A stretch of DNA of 11,997 bases from Pseudomonadota bacterium (GTDB taxonomy: Bacteria > Desulfobacterota > Desulfobacteria > Desulfobacterales > C00003060): positions 1 through 11,997 of the forward strand of contig JADFWI010000569.1 of assembly GCA_015222985.1 (NCBI GenBank). The letters run 5' to 3'. The translations under genes and the position numbers were made by a program. The notes beneath the pieces are model-generated. The model ran no database searches and was not told the DNA's origin. It saw only the letters and a list, made by a program, of their open reading frames with translations. Position 1 is the first letter of the stretch, and every line of letters starts with the position of its first letter. Shown here piece after piece: positions 6,390 through 11,997 of this stretch.

Positions 6390-6905
6390 ATGGGAGAGGA
6401 TGCCCGCCTCCCTGTAGGCAAGATAGTTGGTACCCACGGGATTAAGGGCCACCTCAAGGTTGTTTCGCACGTGGACTCCATTGAGGTCTTTGCGCCGGGC
6501 AAGGAGTTAGTGCTCAGCCGAAAAGGGGAGTGCTGCGGAAAGTTTTGCGTAGTGTCCGCCCGTCCGCACAAACGCGTGATCCTTCTCGCCTTAGACGGTA
6601 TAGCCTCCATTGAAGCGGCAGCACAGTGGATAGGCTGCCAGCTTTGTGTTGACGAGGCATCCTTGCCTCAACTTGAAGAAGGTAGCTATTACTCTTACCA
6701 GATCGTGGGGTTGGAGGTTTTCACATTGGACAACCGACGTCTGGGGTGTGTGAAAGCGATTTTTCCCACAGGAAGCAACGACGTTTACGTGGTTCAAGAC
6801 GGCAAGAAGGAGGTGTTAATTCCAGCCATCGATTCGGTGGTGGTCGATATTGATTTGAAACACAAAACCCTGAGGGTTGATCTTCCTGAAGGATTGGAAG
6901 ATTGA
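6390..6905 (+). CDS. rimM: Ribosome maturation factor RimM
   Basis: RimM binds ribosomal protein uS19 and helps mature the head of the 30S subunit. The 171 residues show the two expected parts: an N-terminal beta barrel opening with VGKIVGTHGIKGHLKV (9-24), and a C-terminal PRC-barrel with PTGSNDVYVV (126-135) and LIPAIDSVV (143-151). AGGA at 6382-6385 overlaps the khpA stop and serves the ATG at 6390. Only 3 bases separate it from trmD, its usual partner, so the two are almost certainly co-transcribed and coupled. Confidence 0.97.
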   Translation: MGEDARLPVGKIVGTHGIKGHLKVVSHVDSIEVFAPGKELVLSRKGECCGKFCVVSARPHKRVILLALDGIASIEAAAQWIGCQLCVDEASLPQLEEGSYYSYQIVGLEVFTLDNRRLGCVKAIFPTGSNDVYVVQDGKKEVLIPAIDSVVVDIDLKHKTLRVDLPEGLED

Positions 6906-6908
6906 CGA

Positions 6909-7667
6909 ATGAATTTTACGGTCCTCACGCTATTTCCTGAAATGTTTTCCGCCTTGCAGGTGGGAGGCATCGTCAAGCGGTCTGTTGAAAGCCACCGCAT
7001 ATCTATCGAGACGATAGATATCAGAGATTTTGCAAGTGACCGTCACCGTACTGTGGACGACCGTCCCTATGGCGGTGGTTGCGGCATGGTGATGAAGCCA
7101 GAACCCATGGCAGAGGCCATTCGGCATGCCCAGGGGAAGTATCCTGAGGCTCACACGGTTTTGCTCACGCCACAGGGTAGCCTTCTTGATCACGCACTGG
7201 CCAGAGAGTTGGCAGGATTTGCAGGGCTTATTTTGATCTGTGGCCGCTATGAAGGGATTGACGAGAGGGTTTGCCAGGACTTTGTGGACGAAGAACTGTC
7301 CATTGGTGATTATGTCCTGACCGGCGGTGAACTGGCAGGCATGGTTGTTATCGATACGGTAAGCCGGCTGATTCCAGGTGCTTTGGGGAACGAACAATCG
7401 GCCGACGAGGACTCTTTCTCAACAGGCCTGCTGAAACATCCGCAGTACACCCGGCCAAGATCTTTTGAGGAGGCCCAGGTCCCGGACGTTTTGCTTTCTG
7501 GCAACCACGAGGCTATAAGGCAGTGGAGGCGCAAGGCTTCGGTGATCAGAACATTTTTGAAAAGACCCGATTTGCTGTTGGACCAGCCGCTGACATCTGA
7601 GGATGTAAAGTATCTAAAAAGACTGCATCAGGATATCGAAGCCATTATAGAAAAACATTCGCCGTAA
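6909..7667 (+). CDS. trmD: tRNA (guanine-N1)-methyltransferase TrmD
   Basis: TrmD methylates N1 of G37 next to the anticodon using SAM and prevents +1 frameshifting. The protein has 252 residues. The N-terminal signature DDRPYGGGCGM spans 50-60. The trefoil-knot SAM loops are LLTPQG (85-90), CGRYEGIDERV (111-121) and SIGDYVLTGGELA (131-143). The catalytic aspartate is D168 in EDSFSTGLLKHPQYTRP. Length and all conserved positions are normal. The ribosome-binding site is poor, so translation is probably coupled to rimM, which ends 3 bases upstream. Strong hairpins follow the stop codon. Confidence 0.98.
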   Translation: MNFTVLTLFPEMFSALQVGGIVKRSVESHRISIETIDIRDFASDRHRTVDDRPYGGGCGMVMKPEPMAEAIRHAQGKYPEAHTVLLTPQGSLLDHALARELAGFAGLILICGRYEGIDERVCQDFVDEELSIGDYVLTGGELAGMVVIDTVSRLIPGALGNEQSADEDSFSTGLLKHPQYTRPRSFEEAQVPDVLLSGNHEAIRQWRRKASVIRTFLKRPDLLLDQPLTSEDVKYLKRLHQDIEAIIEKHSP

Positions 7668-7685
7668 CAGTCCTGGTTGTGGAAA

Positions 7686-7706
7686 ACCTGGTCCTCTGGG
7701 CCAGGT
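7686..7706 (+). other. Strong hairpin after trmD (H1)
   Basis: ACCTGGTCC (7686-7694) pairs with GGGCCAGGT (7698-7706) around the loop TCT, giving nine pairs including one T-G wobble. It begins 18 bases after the trmD stop. No T-run follows, so it is not a classical intrinsic terminator. It may protect the 3' end of the message or assist a factor-dependent stop. The apex TCCTCTGGG recurs in the hairpin at 7854-7872. Confidence 0.65.
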
Positions 7707-7737
7707 CAGAGTGAGATGGCTATGGAATGCTCGACTG

Positions 7738-7757
7738 AAAGTGCCTTTAGGCACTTT
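7738..7757. terminator. Symmetrical hairpin, possible terminator of trmD operon (H2)
   Basis: AAAGTGCCT (7738-7746) and AGGCACTTT (7749-7757) form a near-perfect dyad with flanking A and T tracts, the shape of a short intrinsic terminator. The T-tract is only three long before AAA, although TTTAGGCATTTT follows. The nine bases CTTTAGGCA also repeat at 7761-7769. Termination strength is uncertain. Confidence 0.45.
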
Positions 7758-7801
7758 AAACTTTAGGCATTTTAGTCATTCATGAATTTGCGAAGCACCC
7801 A

Positions 7802-7844
7802 GCCCCCTTCCCCGTTAAGATAACGGGATCTCCGACAAGGGGGC
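7802..7844. other. Nested double-stem hairpin (H3)
   Basis: The outer stem is GCCCCCTT (7802-7809) with AAGGGGGC (7837-7844), eight perfect pairs. The inner stem is CCCGTTA (7811-7817) with TAACGGG (7821-7827), seven perfect pairs around the loop AGA. One base lies on the left and nine on the right between the stems. As RNA this would be very stable. It may be part of a leader or small RNA, or a repeat-family member; no known family was recognised. Confidence 0.65.
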
Positions 7845-7853
7845 AGATCAAAG

Positions 7854-7872
7854 CCACATCCTCTGGGTGTGG
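7854..7872 (+). other. Hairpin upstream of SPOUT methylase gene (H4)
   Basis: CCACATCC (7854-7861) pairs with GGGTGTGG (7865-7872) around the loop TCT, eight pairs with one T-G wobble. The apex TCCTCTGGG is identical to that of the hairpin at 7686-7706, although the lower stems differ. It ends 30 bases before the chosen ATG of the next gene. Confidence 0.6.
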
Positions 7873-7898
7873 ATATTTGCTCTAATCCGTTTCACACG

Positions 7899-7907
7899 TG
7901 GTATGAT
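7899..7907 (+). promoter_or_regulatory. Possible extended -10 promoter overlapping methylase start
   Basis: TGG-TATGAT (7899-7907) matches an extended -10 element with five of six hexamer bases. The best upstream match, TTGCTC at 7877-7882, is weak and 19 bases away. If active, transcription would begin near 7914-7915, at the GTG codon 7915 that is in frame with the methylase. The hexamer also contains the annotated ATG, so this may be chance. Confidence 0.25.
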
Positions 7908-8484
7908 GCACCCTGTGAGATCCAACAGGGTTTACTTGGCCCTGATACACCATCCTGTGTACAACAAAACAGGGGACGTGATTGCATCAGCAGTCAGCAA
8001 CCTTGACTTGCACGACATATCGAGGGCTGCTAAAACTTATGGTGTTGAGGCCTTCTATGTGGTGACCCCCCTGTCAGACCAGCAGGAGCTTGTTAGAAGG
8101 ATTATTTCTCACTGGACAGACGGCGCGGGGGGCAAATACAATCCTGATCGCAAGGCGGCATTAGAACTGGTCAGTATTGTAGCGTCCCTTGATGCTGTAG
8201 TGGACGATATTGCCGGCAATGGCCAGGATAAACCAGTTACAGTTATTACGGATGCGCGGCCACACCGTAGAAATATCAGCTATGGGAAGCTGTCGGAAAT
8301 GTTGAGTTCGGATCGACCCTTTCTGCTTTTGTTCGGGACGGCCTGGGGACTGACGCAAGAGTTTATTGAAGCAGCGGATTATGTTCTTGCCCCTATCATG
8401 GGGCCTACGGATTACAACCACCTGTCAGTTCGCTCGGCCACTGCCATTGTTCTTGACAGGCTTTTTGGAACGGATAAAATATAA
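7903..8484 (+). CDS. TM1570-like SPOUT family RNA methyltransferase
   Basis: This SAM-dependent methylase of the TrmD/SPOUT superfamily (TM1570-like, which I recall as Pfam PF09936) is a frequent neighbour of trmD. Its RNA target is not established to my knowledge. With the ATG at 7903 it has 193 residues, including [11 protein letters not shown] (31-41), TDAR (116-119), [10 protein letters not shown] (141-150) and YNHLSVRSA (171-179), the last two fitting the SAM-binding knot. The start is uncertain: ATG 7903, ATG 7906 and GTG 7915 are in frame and none has a ribosome-binding site. An upstream GTG at 7867 lies inside a hairpin and adds residues not expected in the family. It leads the second translation cluster, 14 bases before rplS. 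Confidence 0.85.
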   Translation: MMHPVRSNRVYLALIHHPVYNKTGDVIASAVSNLDLHDISRAAKTYGVEAFYVVTPLSDQQELVRRIISHWTDGAGGKYNPDRKAALELVSIVASLDAVVDDIAGNGQDKPVTVITDARPHRRNISYGKLSEMLSSDRPFLLLFGTAWGLTQEFIEAADYVLAPIMGPTDYNHLSVRSATAIVLDRLFGTDKI

Positions 8485-8498
8485 GTTTGGAGGAAAAT

Positions 8499-8846
8499 AT
8501 GGAAGCAATCAAAGCAATTGAAAAGGAACAGATGCGGTTTGATCTGCCGTTTTTCAAGTCAGGTGATACTGTTAAGGTTTCGGTTAAGATCAAAGAAGGG
8601 GAAAAGGAGCGGATTCAGCTTTTTCAAGGCGTTGTGATCAGGAAGCGTAAAGGGACAACCAATGCCACATTCACCGTAAGAAAGATCTCTTACGGAATAG
8701 GTGTTGAGCGCATTTTTCCCTTGCATTCCCCGAGTATTGACAAGGTCGAGGTGGTCACCCGAGGTCGTGTCCGTCGCTCTCGTCTCTACTATCTGAGGAA
8801 ACTGAGAGGCAAGGCAGCCCGGATCAAGGAGCTTCGCCCTCGCTAG
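8499..8846 (+). CDS. rplS: Large ribosomal subunit protein bL19
   Basis: Ribosomal protein bL19 sits at the 30S-50S interface. The 115 residues are the usual length and include [34 protein letters not shown] and [13 protein letters not shown], all diagnostic. The ATG at 8499 was chosen over an in-frame TTG at 8487 because GGAGG (8489-8493) lies 5 bases upstream of the ATG, and the TTG itself runs into that site. It follows the SPOUT methylase by 14 bases and is probably co-transcribed with it. Confidence 0.98.
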   Translation: MEAIKAIEKEQMRFDLPFFKSGDTVKVSVKIKEGEKERIQLFQGVVIRKRKGTTNATFTVRKISYGIGVERIFPLHSPSIDKVEVVTRGRVRRSRLYYLRKLRGKAARIKELRPR

Positions 8847-8891
8847 GTCTGGCGGATTTTTGTCGCTTATCCCGGTTCAAGAATTGCAGAC

Positions 8892-9506
8892 ATGGATTCC
8901 GAATCCTTTGAGAAAACGGCTCGAAAAGAAGGCTATTCAAAGATTGCCGGCATTGATGAGGCTGGTAGGGGTCCACTGGCTGGTCCGGTAGTGGCTGCTG
9001 CAGTGATCCTTCCGGAAAGGGTGGATTTAGTCCATCTTGATGATTCTAAAAAACTGAGTCCTGGAAGGCGGGAACAGCTTTTCGGTGCGATTTATGACCA
9101 TGCCATTTCTATAGGCATAGGCATTGTTGATCCTGTGGAGATCGACCGTATCAATATCCTTCAGGCCTCTCTCCTTTGCATGCGCATGGCAGCGGATAAT
9201 CTTCGCCCACACCCGGATTACTTGCTTGTTGACGGCACTTTTCACATTGAATCAAGCCTGCCCCAAGAGGCTGTCAAGCACGGCGACAGGCGGTGTCTGT
9301 CCATTGCTGCAGCATCCATTATAGCCAAAGTTACCCGGGATCGACTTATGGAGATTTACGACGATGAGTTTCCAGAGTTCGGCTTCGGCAGACACAAGGG
9401 CTACGGCACAAAAGCACACTGTGCTGCCATTCGCGCTTTTGGTTGTTCCCGGATTCACCGGAAGACCTTCCGTGGCGTTAAGGAATATGTAAACCGGCAG
9501 GGTTAG
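8892..9506 (+). CDS. rnhB: Ribonuclease HII
   Basis: RNase HII cleaves RNA in RNA-DNA hybrids and starts removal of ribonucleotides misincorporated in DNA. The 204 residues carry the full active site: D22 and E23 in GIDEAGRGPLAGP, D114 in LLVDGTF, and D132 in HGDRR. The 18-residue spacing from D114 to D132 matches E. coli. The conserved tyrosine for ribonucleotide recognition is Y171 in GRHKGYGT. The ATG at 8892 has no clear ribosome-binding site but gives the expected N terminus. It lies 45 bases after rplS and 7 before yraN. Confidence 0.97.
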   Translation: MDSESFEKTARKEGYSKIAGIDEAGRGPLAGPVVAAAVILPERVDLVHLDDSKKLSPGRREQLFGAIYDHAISIGIGIVDPVEIDRINILQASLLCMRMAADNLRPHPDYLLVDGTFHIESSLPQEAVKHGDRRCLSIAAASIIAKVTRDRLMEIYDDEFPEFGFGRHKGYGTKAHCAAIRAFGCSRIHRKTFRGVKEYVNRQG

Positions 9507-9513
9507 GAGAAAG

Positions 9514-9918
9514 ATGTTTGGAAAGCGAGTGCCAGGGGTGGAAGATCCCCCGGCAGACCATCGAAGCCACACTGGAGCATTTGGTGAGTCTATTGCTGTC
9601 AAGGCCCTGAAGAAAGACGGATACAAGATCCTTAAGCAAAACCATCGTTCCAGGTTAGGTGAAATCGACATCATTGCCCTGGAGGGTGGAACGCTGGCAT
9701 TTGTAGAGGTAAAGGCCCGTCGAACGGATCAATTTGGAGACCCGAAGCTTGCTGTCACGCCTAAGAAACAGCGCAAGATATCCATGGTTGCCCTTGAATA
9801 CCTAAAAAAAACAGGCCAAACAGACAAGAAAGCCCGTTTTGACGTTGTGGCGATCCGGCTGTCCCATGGTCAACCGGATGTCGAAATAATCAGGAATGCC
9901 TTTGAGCTTGCCTACTGA
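9514..9918 (+). CDS. yraN: YraN/UPF0102 family protein with nuclease-like fold
   Basis: This 134-residue UPF0102 protein belongs to the restriction-endonuclease-like superfamily; its cellular role is not settled. GxxGE begins at 21, D52 lies in GEIDII (49-54), and E65 and K67 lie in FVEVKAR (63-69). Together these form the D-ExK pattern of such nucleases, so the metal site looks intact. RFDVVAI (108-114) is also typical. The ATG follows TTAGGAG at short spacing. A location right after rnhB is common and hints at a nucleic-acid role. The end overlaps rsmI by 23 bp. Confidence 0.93.
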   Translation: MFGKRVPGVEDPPADHRSHTGAFGESIAVKALKKDGYKILKQNHRSRLGEIDIIALEGGTLAFVEVKARRTDQFGDPKLAVTPKKQRKISMVALEYLKKTGQTDKKARFDVVAIRLSHGQPDVEIIRNAFELAY

Positions 9919-10783
9919 GAGATCCTCTAAGCCTTCTCCCTGTTCATCTGGGACGCTTTTTGTGGTGGCCACCCCAATCGGCAACATGGAAGACATCACC
10001 CTGCGAGCCATCCGCACCCTGACAGAAGTAGACCTCATTGCGGCCGAGGACACCAGGCAGACCCGGAAGCTCCTTTCGCGCTACAAAATCTCCACACCTT
10101 TTGTTTCTTACCATGACCACAATAAGGAGAAACGCACCCCTGAACTGGTGCAAAAGCTCAAAACGGGTACCTCCATTGCCCTTGTCACAGATTCGGGCAC
10201 TCCGTCCATATCTGACCCGGGTTATTGTCTCGTGAGGGCGGCTATCCAGGAGGCAGTTCCTGTGGTGCCGATACCGGGGGCGTCGGCAGTTGTCACTGCA
10301 TTGAGTGTGTGTGGCCTTCCCACGGATAGTTACGTTTTTGTCGGCTTTGTTCCAAGGAAATCAGGCAAACGTAAACTACTGCTGGACCGTCTGATACTGG
10401 AGCCGAGTACCCTCATTTTCTATGAATCCCCCAAAAGACTCCTCGACCTGATGAGAGAGATTCTCGATGTCATGGGAAACCGTGAGGCTGTGGTGGCACG
10501 TGAACTGACCAAGCTCCACGAGGAAGTCCTGAGGGGGCCGTTGAACACGATGGTGAAAGAAATATCAGCGCGCCTTTCTCTGAAGGGTGAATGCACTTTG
10601 CTTGTGGCAGGATGGCATAAGGCAGGGGAAGTAGACCTGGAGACCATACGGAATCACCTGAGACGCCTGGGTATGGAGAAAGCTCTTTCCCTTTCTGACC
10701 TGGTGAAAGAGGTGGCCAGAAAATACAGCCTTTCCAGGAAAGTCGTCTATGAGGAGGCCCTGAAGCTTGAAAAAGAGGGTTGA
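9896..10783 (+). CDS. rsmI: 16S rRNA (cytidine-1402-2'-O)-methyltransferase RsmI
   Basis: RsmI methylates the ribose of C1402 in the decoding centre, using SAM. The 295-residue protein has the expected motifs of the tetrapyrrole-methylase-like fold: VATPIGN (24-30), AEDTRQTRKLL (50-60), TDSGTPSISDPG (98-109, with serine where alanine is usual) and PIPGASA (125-131). The start is uncertain. ATG 9896 overlaps yraN by 23 bp and is almost touching AGGA (9892-9895), while TTG 9902 is spaced 6 bases from that same site. Either choice leaves a short N-terminal tail before the conserved core. Coupled translation with yraN is likely. Confidence 0.95.
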   Translation: MPLSLPTERSSKPSPCSSGTLFVVATPIGNMEDITLRAIRTLTEVDLIAAEDTRQTRKLLSRYKISTPFVSYHDHNKEKRTPELVQKLKTGTSIALVTDSGTPSISDPGYCLVRAAIQEAVPVVPIPGASAVVTALSVCGLPTDSYVFVGFVPRKSGKRKLLLDRLILEPSTLIFYESPKRLLDLMREILDVMGNREAVVARELTKLHEEVLRGPLNTMVKEISARLSLKGECTLLVAGWHKAGEVDLETIRNHLRRLGMEKALSLSDLVKEVARKYSLSRKVVYEEALKLEKEG

Positions 10784-10797
10784 CCCGCCACTAACTT

Positions 10798-10860
10798 CTC
10801 CATTATATGGAGTAACGTCAACTGAAATGCCTTGTGCCCGGATCTTTACCGGAGGGGTAA
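10798..10860. other. Two small hairpins between rsmI and zinc-ribbon gene
   Basis: CTCCAT (10798-10803) and ATGGAG (10807-10812) form a six-pair stem with loop TAT but no T-run. TTACC (10846-10850) and GGTAA (10856-10860) form a five-pair stem whose loop is exactly GGAGG. The latter is 13 bases from the next ATG, too far to be its main ribosome-binding site, although it could still influence initiation. Confidence 0.4.
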
Positions 10861-10873
10861 GCGGGGGAACAGC

Positions 10874-11362
10874 ATGCCCATTTATGAATTCTATTGCAAG
10901 GACTGCAACACCATATTTAGTTTTTTCTCAAAGTCTGTGAACACTACCAAGCTGCCACTGTGTCCAGGGTGTAAACGAATGAAACTTGAAAGGCAGATGT
11001 CAACTTTTGCCAGGCTCACGGGGGCACAGGACGAGGGTGAGACGGATGATTTGCCTATTGATGAGGCCAAGATGGAAAGGGCTATGGACATGTTGGCCCG
11101 TGAGGCTGAGGGAATCAACGAGGATGACCCGCGCCAGGCTGCCAGATTGATGCGCAAGCTTACGGATGCCACAGGAGCTAGCCTGGGGCCTGGCATGGAG
11201 GAGGCCCTGAAACGGGTGGAAGCCGGGGAAGATCCCGAGCAGATCGAAGCGGAACTGGGTGATATCATGGAAGAAGAGGAGCCGTTCATGTTCGAAGGAA
11301 AAAAAGGCAAGAGGGTCAAAGGGGGCAGGCCCCGTCACGATGAAACACTGTATGAACTCTGA
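10874..11362 (+). CDS. FmdB-type zinc-ribbon protein with acidic C-terminal tail
   Basis: This 162-residue soluble protein begins MPIYEFYCKDC, the classic FmdB/CxxC zinc-ribbon opening. C8, C11, C30 and C33 form the two CxxC knuckles expected to bind zinc. The remaining 120 residues are predicted helical and strongly acidic (IDEAKMERAMDMLAREAEG; EDPEQIEAELGDIMEEEEP), ending in a basic patch KGKRVKGGRPR. The family is often about 80-110 residues, so the tail is an extension. Its role is unknown: FmdB was proposed as a regulator, but most homologues are uncharacterised. ATG 10874 fits the family start; an upstream TTG at 10832 was rejected. It may be the last gene of the rsmI operon or linked to pyrR. 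Confidence 0.85.
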   Translation: MPIYEFYCKDCNTIFSFFSKSVNTTKLPLCPGCKRMKLERQMSTFARLTGAQDEGETDDLPIDEAKMERAMDMLAREAEGINEDDPRQAARLMRKLTDATGASLGPGMEEALKRVEAGEDPEQIEAELGDIMEEEEPFMFEGKKGKRVKGGRPRHDETLYEL

Positions 11363-11390
11363 AGTACCTGAACGCGGGGGCGAGCCCTAA

Positions 11391-11417
11391 GTTTCGTCAA
11401 GATCGGAACAGCGAAAC
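11391..11417 (+). other. Weak hairpin in pyrR leader
   Basis: GTTTCG (11391-11396) can pair with CGAAAC (11412-11417) across a 15-base loop. It lies in the 87-base gap before pyrR. I do not see the GAGG-containing loop typical of PyrR-bound attenuators, nor a terminator T-run, so a regulatory role is unproven. Confidence 0.3.
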
Positions 11418-11449
11418 GACGGGGAAATAGGCTCAATAGGAATACTGCT

Positions 11450-11986
11450 ATGACTACGGAACAGGTTATATTGCAAAGCCCGGACATTGACCGGATTTTG
11501 GCTCGGATGGCCTACGAAATCCTGGAAAAGCACAGAGGCGCTGAGAACTTGGTGATCATTGGCATCAGGACCGGAGGGGTTTTTTTGGCCGATCGCATAG
11601 CAGCAAGAATTCTCTCGTTTGACGGCACGAATATCCCCCGTGGGGATCTTGATATCACCCTCTACAGGGATGATTGGACCCGCATAGGGCATCAGCCCAT
11701 TGTACAAAAGACGGAGTTGCCTTTCTCTTTGGATGGCAAACAGGTGATCCTGGTGGATGATGTCCTCTTTACCGGTCGCACGGTCCGCGCAGCCATGGAT
11801 GCTCTCATCGATTTTGGCCGTCCGGATCGAATCGAACTCGCTGTTCTGGTGGACCGGGGCCACCGCGAGTTGCCAATTGAAGCCAATTATGTGGGTAAGC
11901 ACGTTGAAACAATCCATGACACCATGGTCAATGTGTATCTGAAAGAGAAGGCGGGACGCGACGAAGTCACGATCACTTCACAATGA
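11450..11986 (+). CDS. pyrR: Bifunctional pyrimidine regulator / uracil phosphoribosyltransferase PyrR
   Basis: PyrR proteins convert uracil plus PRPP to UMP at low rate and in many bacteria bind pyr mRNA to cause attenuation. The 178 residues include the PRPP-binding loop VILVDDVLFTGRT (99-111), the early IGIRTGG (37-43), and the family signature LVDRGHRELPIEANYVGK (133-150). Length is normal. TAGGA (11437-11441) lies 8 bases from the ATG. Whether it regulates RNA here is unknown, since no PyrR-type binding loop was seen upstream. A strong ribosome-binding site after its stop suggests it is first in a pyrimidine operon whose next gene, often pyrB, lies beyond the window. Confidence 0.95.
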   Translation: MTTEQVILQSPDIDRILARMAYEILEKHRGAENLVIIGIRTGGVFLADRIAARILSFDGTNIPRGDLDITLYRDDWTRIGHQPIVQKTELPFSLDGKQVILVDDVLFTGRTVRAAMDALIDFGRPDRIELAVLVDRGHRELPIEANYVGKHVETIHDTMVNVYLKEKAGRDEVTITSQ

Positions 11987-11993
11987 GAGGAGG
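11985..11993 (+). promoter_or_regulatory. Ribosome-binding site of a gene beyond the window
   Basis: GAGAGGAGG overlaps the pyrR TGA stop and is followed by CCAA to the window edge. This is a near-ideal ribosome-binding site, so another gene probably starts within a few bases to the right, tightly coupled to pyrR. Confidence 0.6.
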
Positions 11994-11997
11994 CCAA

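Noticed and set aside
7867..7902. GTG 7867 as methylase start
   Set aside because: It sits within the H4 hairpin, has no ribosome-binding site, and adds a stretch not expected before the conserved [11 protein letters not shown] segment.
8870..8891. tRNA T-arm-like GGTTCAA before rnhB
   Set aside because: No acceptor, D or anticodon arms can be formed; the upstream sequence is the rplS coding end.
11387..11917. Antisense gene opposite pyrR (minus strand, 176 codons)
   Set aside because: It mirrors pyrR, which has all family motifs; the antisense translation resembles nothing known.

Overview
The window is an ordinary chromosomal stretch of a Gram-negative bacterium, most likely a deltaproteobacterium of the Desulfobacterota type. 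This is inferred from three things: the order ffh-rpsP-khpA-rimM-trmD-(TM1570-like SPOUT methylase)-rplS-rnhB-yraN-rsmI, a response-regulator adenylate cyclase, and a diacylated-type lipoprotein signal. No ribosomal RNA or long-match evidence is available, so the taxonomy is an inference. I see no transposase, integrase, CRISPR array, tRNA or rRNA, and nothing that clearly amounts to a new biological system. The least explained sequence lies between genes.

Left end (1-1336, + strand). A 150-bp imperfect inverted repeat (2-151) is followed by a 20-codon reading frame with an excellent ribosome-binding site (174-236). Next comes a two-domain signalling protein: a response-regulator receiver fused to a class III adenylate cyclase with all key catalytic residues. 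Its stop codon overlaps the stop codon of the convergent gene by 4 bp.

Minus-strand group (4397 down to 1333). The order is rlmN (23S rRNA/tRNA A2 methylation), yhhQ (queuosine-precursor transporter), queF (preQ0 reductase), then a CsgG/FlgT-like lipoprotein of unknown role. yhhQ and queF overlap by 44 bp, and the lipoprotein starts 7 bases after queF. Together yhhQ and queF look like a take-up-and-reduce module for the tRNA base queuosine. rlmN and ffh diverge from an 85-bp region with promoter-like elements on both strands.

Translation cluster 1 (4483-7667, + strand). The genes are ffh (SRP GTPase), rpsP (bS16), khpA (KH-domain RNA binder), rimM (30S maturation) and trmD (tRNA m1G37). Spacing is tight and the group probably forms one operon starting at the ffh promoter.

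Gap at 7668-7902. This 235-bp non-coding stretch carries four strong hairpins. The first and last share the same nine-base apex, and the third is a nested double stem. It separates the two translation clusters and is the most structured piece of DNA here.

Translation cluster 2 (7903-11986, + strand). The genes are a SPOUT RNA methylase of unknown target, rplS (bL19), rnhB (RNase HII), yraN (nuclease-fold protein), rsmI (16S rRNA C1402 ribose methylase), an FmdB-type zinc-ribbon protein with a long acidic tail, and pyrR. A strong ribosome-binding site at the right edge announces one more gene cut off by the window. The overall theme is ribosome assembly, RNA modification and protein export, with nucleotide metabolism at the right end.
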